IMG/VR virus record: IMGVR_UViG_3300025098_002457
Coordinates: 1 to 22,943 of that record
Reading direction: 5' to 3' (one strand)
Length of the DNA stretch: 22,943 bases
From: a virus
The notes below the pieces were generated by a model, which was given only the letters and a program-made list of their open reading frames with translations, was not told where the DNA came from and ran no database searches. Of this stretch, positions 11,306 through 20,100 are shown in pieces. How positions within the stretch are numbered: position 1 is the first letter of the stretch; each line of letters begins with the position of its first letter. A program made the translations under genes and the position numbers.

Positions 11306-13207
11306 TTATTCTTCTGATGAAATTATAATTTGACCTACCATACTGCCGTGGAATTCACAGATGTAATAGTAAGTACCAGGTGCAACACCTGTTGTGTCCC
11401 AAGTACACACACCGGATTCGAATCCATTTCTAATAACACCGCTGGTTACAGTTGAACCTGTACCTGTTACAGCAGCAGTCTTAATCCAGAACGGATGTCC
11501 GTTTACATTTAGGGTAAACTCTAAGATGTTTCCTTGATAAACTTCTATACTAGGATCGTTTTGGGCATTAAAAGATCCATTAATGTCACTTCCTGTTAAT
11601 ACATAATTAGACGAACCAGATGATGTTACACTGATACTGTATGTAGTTTGTGGTACTGCTTGTGTAGTTATAGTATATGGATTTTGTTGACCATATTTAG
11701 AATACATCATTCTATTGTATGATCCCATAATACTAGTAGTAAAAGCTCTATAATCACTATCATTATTTGCCGTTTCGTTTATTACTGATTTAGAATCAGC
11801 AATCATAATTTCTGTTAATTGCGCAGGTGTCAAATTAGGACGAGATTCTAAGTATAATGCTAATACGCCTGCAACTTGCGGTGCTGCCATAGATGTTCCG
11901 CTTATACTCATTATATTAAAATTTGTATCTTGTGGATAATCTAATGCTGTAAATTTATTAGTATTATAATTTATACTACATGTACTTTGTATGTCTGTTC
12001 CGGGTGCCCAAAAGCTAACAGCAGGTCCTTTTTTACTAGATCCAGCTGTCTTATCAACACTAGAAGTAACTGCAGAATCAATATTACCTACGTTAAATGC
12101 AGCAGCACTATAAGGAGAACCGGGTCTATGGTAAAATCTTGTGCTTCCATTAAACACAGCCGTGTTATCATAATCAGCGCCTGCAGGAAGATCTGCTTTG
12201 TAATAATCGTTGCCAGCTGCTATACATACATGGATGCCGTCGTTAATCATGTCTTCAACTTCAGCATCAACGACCGCAACCTGTGACGGTATCTTACGAA
12301 AGTCGTCGTTACCATTGCTGCCATTAAATTTTGAAACAATACCGTAATCATCCCAAAGCTCTGTATCTGTTTGGGCTGCAAATGTCCAAGGTGTTCCTCT
12401 ATATGTGCCGCCTGTTGGATCGTCTGTGTACGATGTGCTATAACCCCAACTCATATTTACAACAGTAGGTCTACCATTTGTTTTTGCGTTGTGCCATAAA
12501 CGTATTGTATCAAACGAAGTTGATATTGGGATGCCATTTCCAGGATCATTAGTTCCTTCTAATCCATTCAATTTTTGTGAATATATGTGTGCGTCTTTTG
12601 CCCAACCATAAGTTCTACCAGCTGCTATGCCTGCGCAATGAGTGCCGTGTCCATCGTAATCATCATAAAAACTAGCGTCTTGTGTTCCTGATATACCACT
12701 TGCTTGATACCAATCTATTACTTGAAATCTAGATATGCCGTTAGCATCATTCCATTCTGGATGATTTACATCTACGCCGCTATCCTGTATTACAATATCT
12801 ACACCTTTGCCAGTTAACGAATATGTATAATCGCCTGCTGTAGTAGTCGAAGAAGCATATACATTAGTTGGCTCAATACAACGCCGTAATCCCCAATTTA
12901 CATTTACTGTAGCACTGTTGTCACCTCTATAAAATATATTATTTTGACTAGCATTTAATCCTATTTGGATATCGTCTCTATTTTCGGGAGGTTCTTCTAC
13001 TGCACGTACTCTTGAATCTAATCGTAGTGCTTCGGCTTCTTCATCTGTAAGCATAAAGTGTGTTTGTATTTTTGATCCTGGACGAGCATTAGCAATGTTA
13101 ACACTTCTACTAGGTATAGGTCCTTCTCCTGAGCTTGCAGTAATTTCTGCTTCTAGATCAGGTAAATGTTCTCTTGACACTGCTATTACTGAATACTCTT
13201 TTTCCAT
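11306..13207 (-). CDS. Subtilisin-like (S8) serine protease with C-terminal cupredoxin-like domain
   Basis: The 633-aa protein has three parts. Residues about 1-75 resemble a protease propeptide (DEEAEALRLDSRVRAVEEP). Residues about 130-480 form an S8 catalytic domain with D142 (QDSGVD), H187 (DGHGTHCAG), oxyanion N333 (CIAAGND) and S439 (SGTSMAAP), all intact. Residues about 520-633 resemble a cupredoxin with a type-1 copper ligand set H571, C617, H620 and M623 (C-x2-H-x2-M, as in amicyanin). No signal peptide is visible. The gene lies between a fibre-like gene and gp4 in a late operon, 11 nt after the previous stop, with an AAGG-type Shine-Dalgarno. It is not the T4 prohead protease gp21 type. 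A virion-associated role, or processing of fibre proteins, is inferred; copper binding is untested. Confidence 0.92.
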   Translation of the reverse strand: MEKEYSVIAVSREHLPDLEAEITASSGEGPIPSRSVNIANARPGSKIQTHFMLTDEEAEALRLDSRVRAVEEPPENRDDIQIGLNASQNNIFYRGDNSATVNVNWGLRRCIEPTNVYASSTTTAGDYTYSLTGKGVDIVIQDSGVDVNHPEWNDANGISRFQVIDWYQASGISGTQDASFYDDYDGHGTHCAGIAAGRTYGWAKDAHIYSQKLNGLEGTNDPGNGIPISTSFDTIRLWHNAKTNGRPTVVNMSWGYSTSYTDDPTGGTYRGTPWTFAAQTDTELWDDYGIVSKFNGSNGNDDFRKIPSQVAVVDAEVEDMINDGIHVCIAAGNDYYKADLPAGADYDNTAVFNGSTRFYHRPGSPYSAAAFNVGNIDSAVTSSVDKTAGSSKKGPAVSFWAPGTDIQSTCSINYNTNKFTALDYPQDTNFNIMSISGTSMAAPQVAGVLALYLESRPNLTPAQLTEIMIADSKSVINETANNDSDYRAFTTSIMGSYNRMMYSKYGQQNPYTITTQAVPQTTYSISVTSSGSSNYVLTGSDINGSFNAQNDPSIEVYQGNILEFTLNVNGHPFWIKTAAVTGTGSTVTSGVIRNGFESGVCTWDTTGVAPGTYYYICEFHGSMVGQIIISSEE

Positions 13208-13218
13208 TCAATTCTACC

Positions 13219-14763
13219 TTAATATAGATTTACCCAAATAGCGCCGTCCCAAAATACAGGGTAAGGTCTACTATTAGCTGAGTTTGCGGGGTCCCAACTG
13301 ACGTTATCAGCTACTGCAAATGTTCCTGGCTCAGGACTTGTTGGTGCAGAACTTAATGGTGTTAATTTAAACACGCTATCAAAGTTTGCTGTGCCATTAA
13401 TGTTTACATCATCTGTTGCTGTAATGTTTACACTTGCTGCACTATCTAGTGATAAATTGCCAGTACCGGCACTTGTAAAGTTACTAATAGTAACTGTTGC
13501 ATCAGTAAAGTCAACATCGCCGTTAGCTGTAATATCATTAATTGTTAAACTGCTGTCTGTGCCATCTGTACCCACGTTAAGTATTGTATGCGAGCCTGTT
13601 GGTGTAGTACTATTACCAGCTGCTGTACCTGCCAACGTACCAGTAAACGTAGTACTAGAACTTGAAACATCAACAACTACTGTGCCGTCTCTTTTAATAA
13701 CATCACCAGCAAATCTTGCCTCAGTTACTGCATCACCCGAATAAAGTATAACTGTGTTTGATGGATCTGCTAAGTCGTATACAATACCACTTGCATTTGC
13801 ATTTGCTGATGCTGTTTGGTCTGCTACCCATGCATAGTCCGAACCGTCCCAACTTAGTATTTGCCCACTTGAAGCACCACTTGTATTTAAGTGAGTATCT
13901 ACATTACCATCAGTGTAAGATGACCCGCCGCCTCCGCCTAGTAGTCCGTCGTTGTCCGAAAGCTCATTAACATCTGCTGGTATAGTAGGTTTATTTGTTA
14001 GATCAGTATAACTTCCACTAAATGAACTGCCGCCGATATCTGCGTTATTTGCAAGTTGTACCCAACTACCACTGTGTGCAAAATATGCAGCACCTGTTCC
14101 GTGTACATGTGCAAACATACCATGATATGCTGAAGCATCTGGTAAGCCAGCTTCTGTAGAATACACGTTACCAAACAATACTTTATTGCCGCCCATGTCT
14201 AAATCGGAGCCTGTGACAGCACTAATAGCGTCTGAATCTGAATATGATGCGCCTGAGCCTGCTTGATCTACCCATTCATAATCAGTACCGTCCCAGCTTA
14301 ATATTTGATTAGAAGTTGCTGAACTTTGATTTAAATGAGTATCTACGCCAGTATCTACTGCACCAGATGCAAGTTCTCTAGACGTAACTACATCTTCAAA
14401 AATCATATTTTCTGTGATAGCATTAGCTGTTCCAGCCTGAATATAAGAAGATAAATCTACAGTATTGCTTTCATCTGCTGGTCCCCATTCTGTACCAGAC
14501 CATTGTAGTACTTGTCCAATAGTAGCACCAGTATCTGAACAATTTCCTAAGTCCTGTAAATTAACAGGAATAGTTGGCTTGTTAGTTAAAAAGTTATAAT
14601 TGCCACCAAATAAATCTGGTTTGTTTTGTATACTGTCCCATTGTACCGGAGTTGATGCAAGAGTTGTTACACTTATAACTCTAGTGTTTAAGTCTATAAA
14701 ATTTCCGTCCATCTCTGCATATGTTAACGGATCTCCTTTATCTGCTCTTAAAATTATTGCCAT
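13219..14763 (-). CDS. Fibre-like virion structural protein with internal repeats
   Basis: The 514-aa protein is rich in Gly, Ser, Thr and Asp. It starts MAIILRADKGDPLTYAEMDGNF, a common start of marine phage fibre or structural proteins. Internal repeats include LTNKPTIP (59-66 and 265-272) and a WDG module: GQVLQWSGTEW (83-93), NQILSWDGTDYEW (152-164) and GQILSWDGSDYAW (300-312). The C-terminal part (about 380-514) looks like a beta-structured region, ending PVFWDGAIWVNLY. It probably forms part of a tail fibre or virion decoration. AGGAG precedes ATG 14763, which overlaps the preceding stop (TAATG). The subtilase gene follows immediately. Confidence 0.75.
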   Translation of the reverse strand: MAIILRADKGDPLTYAEMDGNFIDLNTRVISVTTLASTPVQWDSIQNKPDLFGGNYNFLTNKPTIPVNLQDLGNCSDTGATIGQVLQWSGTEWGPADESNTVDLSSYIQAGTANAITENMIFEDVVTSRELASGAVDTGVDTHLNQSSATSNQILSWDGTDYEWVDQAGSGASYSDSDAISAVTGSDLDMGGNKVLFGNVYSTEAGLPDASAYHGMFAHVHGTGAAYFAHSGSWVQLANNADIGGSSFSGSYTDLTNKPTIPADVNELSDNDGLLGGGGGSSYTDGNVDTHLNTSGASSGQILSWDGSDYAWVADQTASANANASGIVYDLADPSNTVILYSGDAVTEARFAGDVIKRDGTVVVDVSSSSTTFTGTLAGTAAGNSTTPTGSHTILNVGTDGTDSSLTINDITANGDVDFTDATVTISNFTSAGTGNLSLDSAASVNITATDDVNINGTANFDSVFKLTPLSSAPTSPEPGTFAVADNVSWDPANSANSRPYPVFWDGAIWVNLY

Positions 14764-15221
14764 TAGTTGTCTCCTACATATCCTGGTTCAACATATCCAA
14801 GAACTAAGTAGTCCTCTTCTACGTTATTAATATCTTCAGGTGTATCAAATACTTCTACATTTCTTGATTCAACTAAAGTTTCTTGATTTTCTAATCTAAA
14901 TCCTAACGTACTAGTTTTAGATCGATTATAGTTAAGTATTTCTGTAACTAATGTACTAAGTTGTACTTCAGTAAATCCCTTTAAACTATCTAATAATTTA
15001 AAAACAGGTAACTGATCTATTTTTGCTTGTTTCATTAGTATAGTTGCAATACTATACGCTGCTGTTTTTTCAAAACCTCTTTTTTCAAAATACGTAATTA
15101 CTGCGTCAACTTCATTAGCTGAAAATTCTAATCTTGCTGAATAGTAACTATCAAAGAATTCTCTAACCGAGTCGTCACTTGATGTAAACTTTTTTTGAGG
15201 TATGTTTCCTGTAAATGCCAT
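14763..15221 (-). CDS. Conserved marine T4-like structural-region protein, 152 aa
   Basis: The protein (MAFTGNIPQKKFTSSDDSVREFFDSYYS ... EFSANEVDAVITYFEKRGFEKTAAYSIATILMKQAKIDQLPVFKLLDSLKGF) is of a type I recall next to tail and baseplate genes in marine T4-like phages. It looks alpha-helical through residues about 20-120, with an acidic tail. No function can be named. It begins 4 nt after the gp54-like gene with an AGGAA Shine-Dalgarno and overlaps the fibre-like gene by one nucleotide. A tail or baseplate assembly role is inferred from position only. Confidence 0.65.
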   Translation of the reverse strand: MAFTGNIPQKKFTSSDDSVREFFDSYYSARLEFSANEVDAVITYFEKRGFEKTAAYSIATILMKQAKIDQLPVFKLLDSLKGFTEVQLSTLVTEILNYNRSKTSTLGFRLENQETLVESRNVEVFDTPEDINNVEEDYLVLGYVEPGYVGDN

Positions 15222-15224
15222 TCT

Positions 15225-16367
15225 TTAAGTTCCTGTTTGTGTATTTGGTAAGTTATTTGCTTCTTGTGCTTGTCCAATTTTTGCAGATTTAGCTGCGGCA
15301 CTTGAATTATTATTTTTACTAGTTGCTTGTGTAGTTTCTGTTCCCTTGCCGGAAGTCTTACCAAAAAATGTGCCAGTTATGCCGCCTGGGCTTGGATTCT
15401 GTCCTGCACTTACAACTGCATCAGTTAATAATCCAAAGCCTTCTCGTTTAATACTATCTAACGATAAATCTTTTGCGTTTCTAATAGTGTTTGCTGCACC
15501 AAGTAATGTGCCTAAGCCAACATTACCACTTGTAATATCACCTAGCACACTTGACGCTCCGTCTAGTATGCCGCCGCCGCCAAATAAGTTTGCTACGCCG
15601 CCACCTTCAACGCTTAGTGGACTTGGAGTTTTGTCATAATGTGAAGTAGCAAATGTTGCCGGTTCATCTTCGCCTACTGCGCCATCAGAGTATAATACTG
15701 ATTCATAATTTAGTGACATTTTATTTTCTACAACACCTTGGCCGTCTGTTTGATCCATAGTGTCGTGTCCCCATGATGTAATTATAGGATTAACTAAAGT
15801 GTATTCTTGATACTGATGTCTACTAAACTGATATAGTTTTATATTCTTAAAAAATGGTTCGACTTTATCATTGTCTAAACCAAATCGATATGTTCTTCCA
15901 TTTGCTTCTTTGTATGTACTACGAGGATCGTATGTTGCACTAATGTCCGATATATTTCCATCTCTATAATAATATCTATAGTATGCTTGCATTAACGAGT
16001 TAGTAACACCAACATTATCATCGTGCATAATGATAGAAACCGGACTATAATCTAATCTAGTTTGTATATTCTTTTTTCTGTTGTATTGATTCTTTGTATC
16101 AACAGCAGCAGTATATTGAGGCAAGTCTACTTGCTTACACAACATATTCATTTCTGCTCTATGTCGCTGTGTCATTTTTGGAAATGCACGTAATACTGAA
16201 TCTGTAAAATTAAAATTTATAAAATATAAAAATTTTGTTTTTGGAGCAAGACGAAATGCACTATCAACATACAGTCTTTGAGCATGTTGGAAATCACCAA
16301 CAATCCCTTTTGGGTTAGTTGCGCCGCTGAAAAAATTATCTAAGAATCCATTTAATTTATTTGCCAT
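15225..16367 (-). CDS. Tail-tube-like / baseplate tube initiator (gp54-like) protein
   Basis: The first about 250 residues of this 380-aa protein have a tube-protein character, with alternating beta segments. Examples are YSPVSIIMHDDNVGVTNSLM and the final strand ENKMSLNYESVLYSDGAV, the type of strand seen in gp19/gp54 proteins. The C-terminal third (about 255-380) is Gly/Ser/Ala-rich and low in complexity. T4 gp54 also pairs a tube-like domain with a Ser/Gly-rich tail and caps the baseplate to start tube polymerisation. Direct downstream linkage to gp19 supports this, but I have no alignment. The ATG at 16367 lacks a Shine-Dalgarno and lies exactly 5 nt after ATAAATA, so a leaderless transcript is likely. 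It heads the operon that runs to 10286. Confidence 0.55.
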   Translation of the reverse strand: MANKLNGFLDNFFSGATNPKGIVGDFQHAQRLYVDSAFRLAPKTKFLYFINFNFTDSVLRAFPKMTQRHRAEMNMLCKQVDLPQYTAAVDTKNQYNRKKNIQTRLDYSPVSIIMHDDNVGVTNSLMQAYYRYYYRDGNISDISATYDPRSTYKEANGRTYRFGLDNDKVEPFFKNIKLYQFSRHQYQEYTLVNPIITSWGHDTMDQTDGQGVVENKMSLNYESVLYSDGAVGEDEPATFATSHYDKTPSPLSVEGGGVANLFGGGGILDGASSVLGDITSGNVGLGTLLGAANTIRNAKDLSLDSIKREGFGLLTDAVVSAGQNPSPGGITGTFFGKTSGKGTETTQATSKNNNSSAAAKSAKIGQAQEANNLPNTQTGT

Positions 16368-16372
16368 ACTAA

Positions 16373-16379
16373 TATTTAT
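16373..16379 (-). promoter_or_regulatory. T4-late-like -10 element (ATAAATA) for the gp54-like operon
   Basis: The minus strand reads GGATAAATA-TTAGT-ATG, with 5 nt between the element and ATG 16367. It lies downstream of the gp19 terminator. Confidence 0.6.
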
Positions 16380-16402
16380 CCTTAGTGGAAAGTGCGCATA
16401 TA

Positions 16403-16431
16403 ATAAAAAAGGAGCCCTAAGACTCCTTTTT
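16403..16431 (-). terminator. Intrinsic terminator after gp19 (tail tube)
   Basis: AAAAAGGAG (16406-16414) and CTCCTTTTT (16423-16431) form a 9-bp stem with an 8-nt loop. On the minus strand the stem ends in CTCCTTTTTTATT. It sits about 27 nt beyond the gp19 stop. Confidence 0.88.
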
Positions 16432-16458
16432 CGTTTGACAATCTACTTAGTTAAGTAA

Positions 16459-17091
16459 TTAGCCTGCGCCACCGCCGCCAGTTACTAGAGTATTAACTGT
16501 ACGTCCAACTGCTGTACCAATGCCAGTACCTGTTGGTGATTGTACTGCGTTATCATATCTAATTGATAATGCAATAGTTGCTGGATCATTTGTAGCATAG
16601 TTTAATGTGTTGTAGTTTGCATTAGTTAAGAAGCAGCCGTAGCACTCCCAAGTTTCTAATACACCTACTTCGTTAGCGCCGTTGCCGCCGTCTAACATTT
16701 CGATACGTGTTACAAATTTGTAATCAATGCCTGAAGCAGCACTTGACTGTTCAAAGAAATCAAATTGTTTCTGCAATTGCTCGCCAACTTGCTTAGTAAC
16801 GTTGTTACTTACATCGTCTCTTACATTAAGTGTAATTGGTTCCCAAGTATGCTTACCAGCAAGGTAGCTTCTTGAGTTGTAAACGTCTAAAGTAATTTCT
16901 TCAAATGTTAAGTTTGGACGAGTTACGTCTACTACTTGTTTTGTTAGTTCTGTTGTGTTACCACTTACTCCGAAGTTTTCTAATGTTACCCTAAAGCGAT
17001 ATTGTAACTTAGGCATTAATAAGCCTTGGTTACTTGCGCTAGAGTCACTAGCTAGTGGTACTGTAATTTTTGATAATGTTGAGATTGCCAT
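16459..17091 (-). CDS. 19: Tail tube protein (gp19-like)
   Basis: The 210-aa protein matches the contractile-tail tube family: LLMPKLQYRFRVTLENFG near the N-terminus, VVDVTRPNLTFEEITLDVYN in the middle, WEPITLNVRDDV, and the late strands LETWECYGCFLTNANYN and TIALSIRYDNAVQ. It polymerises into the inner tube through which DNA passes, inside the sheath encoded just upstream. Its length is slightly above T4 gp19 (163 aa). The gene is insulated by a terminator on each side and has its own late promoter and an AGGAG Shine-Dalgarno, consistent with high monocistronic expression of a major structural protein. Confidence 0.93.
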   Translation of the reverse strand: MAISTLSKITVPLASDSSASNQGLLMPKLQYRFRVTLENFGVSGNTTELTKQVVDVTRPNLTFEEITLDVYNSRSYLAGKHTWEPITLNVRDDVSNNVTKQVGEQLQKQFDFFEQSSAASGIDYKFVTRIEMLDGGNGANEVGVLETWECYGCFLTNANYNTLNYATNDPATIALSIRYDNAVQSPTGTGIGTAVGRTVNTLVTGGGGAG

Positions 17092-17113
17092 TTATATTTT
17101 CTCCTGTTGCTAG

Positions 17114-17120
17114 TATTTAT
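17114..17120 (-). promoter_or_regulatory. T4-late-like -10 element (ATAAATA) for gp19
   Basis: The minus strand reads TGATAAATACTAGC, then a leader with AGGAGA before ATG 17091. It is a late promoter with a normal Shine-Dalgarno leader. Confidence 0.6.
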
Positions 17121-17121
17121 C

Positions 17122-17157
17122 AAAGTAAGGACCCCTTTTATCAGGGGTCCAATTACT
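17122..17157 (-). terminator. Terminator-like hairpin between gp18 and gp19
   Basis: GGACCCC (17129-17135) and GGGGTCC (17144-17150) form a 7-bp GC-rich stem with an 8-nt loop; flanking AGTAA/TTACT can extend it past a 2-nt bulge. The trailing minus-strand TTACTTT is a short, imperfect T-tract. It lies directly after the gp18 stop. Confidence 0.7.
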
Positions 17158-17160
17158 TAA

Positions 17161-20100
17161 TTAAAGTCCTGCAATTTCTCCTGTATTTTTAAGTCTTAGC
17201 GGAATGTAAATAAACTCTACTGCCTTAACTGGTTCAATTGCTATGTCTAAGTATAGCTCATTACGGTCTATTCTTCCTGGTGTGTTGTTTGACTCATCAC
17301 AAACAACTAGGAAATCGTAAAGTGCTCTTTGTCCTACTAGCTCTAAGCATAGGCTTTCTGCTGCTGCTTTAATTTCATCTCTAGTAATCTTGTCATTTGG
17401 TTCAAACAAGTAAGGCTTAGCAAGTTTGTTAAGCTGACTACGTAAGTAAACAACTAAACGTGCTACGTTTACTCTGTCTAGTGAAGAAGCATTTCTTGCA
17501 CGAGTCTTTTGACCAAATACAACTAAGCCTGCGCCATTTAGTGCTGTAATTGGGTTAACTGAGTTACTATACAATGTATCACGTTGTCCTTCATTAAGTG
17601 CAATACTTATGAATTCGCCCTCGTCACTAATATAACCTGTTGAAGTTGCGTTTGTAACTCCGCCACGTCTTGTTCCTGCTGGAGCAAACCATGGATAAGA
17701 AACTTGATCACTTAGTGCAATTGTACGCAATGCCATATGACTTGCAGGAACAACAACATTGTTACCTACGTTATCACTTGTAAAGCCTGCTGGATAATAA
17801 ACACCCATGTACTCATCTCTGCTAACTAAACCGTCATCGTTATCTTCAACTGCTAAACGAACGTTAGTTCCCCACTCATTTAGTGAAGTTGCGTCTGGCT
17901 TCAATCTCATTGGACTGTCACCTACAATAAATGCACTTAGGCCTCTATCATAGTTTAGACCTACCATTTCACCAATTAGTTCTGGATAACCTGGTGTAGC
18001 CATTACATTAAACAATCTTGTTTCGTCATCTCTTAATGCATCATTGCCAACAACCATTGCTTGTAAGCTAGTAATAACGATTTGACGTTGTGCTTTACGA
18101 CCAAAGCTACCTGAGCCATCTGCTTGGTTAGCTGATGCTGTTACCCAACGATGTGGATAGTAGTTTGCTTGGCTTTCACCTGTTATAGCATTGTCAGTAT
18201 TTAAATCAACATAGTTACGTACAAAACGCTTAACGTTAAATCCGCTTCTGCGTAAGTTCCATAACAACATACCTCTTGGATATAATGCTGGGCTTGGGCA
18301 ATCGCCGTCAACATGATCAGAAGCTAATAGTTCTGCAATATCTCCTGCTTCGCCGCTGTTTGCGCCTGCTGTGTTATAACGTGCATCTGCAAATAGTACG
18401 CCGTTTTCAGTTGTTTGATCTGAACTATCAAGTAAGATCCACTTCAATTGAATTGCGTCCCAACGATAAATTGTTGGATACTCTTCAATATTGGCTGTGC
18501 TTATCCATAAGTCGCCTTCTACTAAATCAGAACCATCTGATTGTTTTGTTGGTTCAGATGCAGTAACAAGTGGTCCTGCTGGGTCAGCGTTTGGATATAC
18601 GTTATTGTAACCTTTCCAGTCAGCGCCGTTATGTACCATAATATCAACTTCGTCAACAACTGAGTTATACCATACTTGGCCATCACTTGCTAAACTTGAA
18701 GGAGCATCGTCGTCTGCTGTAAGAACTGCTTTTTTCCAGTTACTTGCAGTAAACGTAAGTGTAGCATCTGATCCTGAAGTTCCAACTGCAATATAAAGAT
18801 TAGGTGTACCTGATCCATCAGCATAATCATATGCTGCAAATCCTGCATTACTAAATGCTGCTGAAGTATCACTAATTTCAATATCTCCGCCCTTAGTATG
18901 CTCAATTACTATTTTGCCAGCACTAACACTTGCAACAACATGTAATAAGCCTGCTGTGTTAATTGCGCCTGCAAATGTATCTGCATCGCCTGATGTTCCG
19001 TCACATGTAAATGATACTGTAACTGGTGCACCAAAGTTAGACTGTCCTGGAACAGTTTCAGCTATTGTAAATGTTTCTGCACCTACTGGAAGACCTGTAA
19101 TAACTGGACTTTCAATTTTTGTAGTACCTGTATTTGATCTTTCATATACTGTAAATGATGCTCTAGCTGGTGTTGTACCTTGCGCATTTGATAACGCATA
19201 TGATTCGCCTGCTGATAAGTTAGTTCCGCCGCCTGCTCTGTCTAAACCAAACAATGCATCTGCATTTGATTTGTAAAGTGGTAACTCAACTGCATCAAAT
19301 AATGCTGTTTCGCTGTTCCAACGCTTGTATCTCCAACGAGCACCTTGATTTGGTTCAGTAGTCTTAACCCATACAGATCCTGTAGGACGTGGTGTGCCGT
19401 CATTCATTTTAAATTCTGGTACACTTGTATGTGGACTAACTTGTAGCATTGGGCTATTTGCTGTTGTTCCAGCAAGGCCTAATAGTGTAAGTAAGTCGCC
19501 GCCTGCGCCTGCGCCTGCTTGAAGTGTAATTGTTTCGTCGCTTGTAGCATCGTTAAAGATATGTACTTTGCCGTCAATTATTTCAAGTCTGCAACCTGTG
19601 TTAGCATTTGCTAACTGTACATTGGCTGCTGAAATTGTTGCTGCTAATGTTGCATCTTCAGCAATTGTATAATCTACTGCACCTACTGACAAAGTAAATG
19701 TAGCTGATCCGCCAACAAAGTTGGATGATTGTGCTGTTGAACTTGCAACTACTGCTGGCCAGCTGTCAACCCAATCACTGCTTCCTACTTCAACCCACTC
19801 GCCTAAATAGTTTTTATAAAAAACTTTAATAACGTTTGTTGTTGCTTTGATCGCATATTCGCCTTTTTGTCCTACTGACGCCTTAGGAGATCCGCTTAGT
19901 GCAATTTTTGTTGTGTCAGTAATAACAATAGGAGTCTTAACTTGGAATGTTTGTCCGTCTACTGTTGCAGCCGATGCACCGTTCCATTCAAATATGCCGT
20001 ATGCTGTATTCTGTGTATCTAACCAGTTTGTTCCGTCTGCTGGATCTGCACTTGGTGCTTCAGCTGTTGGCTGTAATTGACCTAAGTCAATATCTGCTCT

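Noticed and set aside
15128-15364. 78-codon minus-strand frame overlapping the ends of the gp54-like and 152-aa genes
   Set aside because: It is an alternative frame across two well-supported genes, with Gln/Leu-rich shadow composition.
16435-16440. Plus-strand TTGACA beside the gp19 terminator
   Set aside because: No acceptable -10 element, and it would read antisense into gp19.
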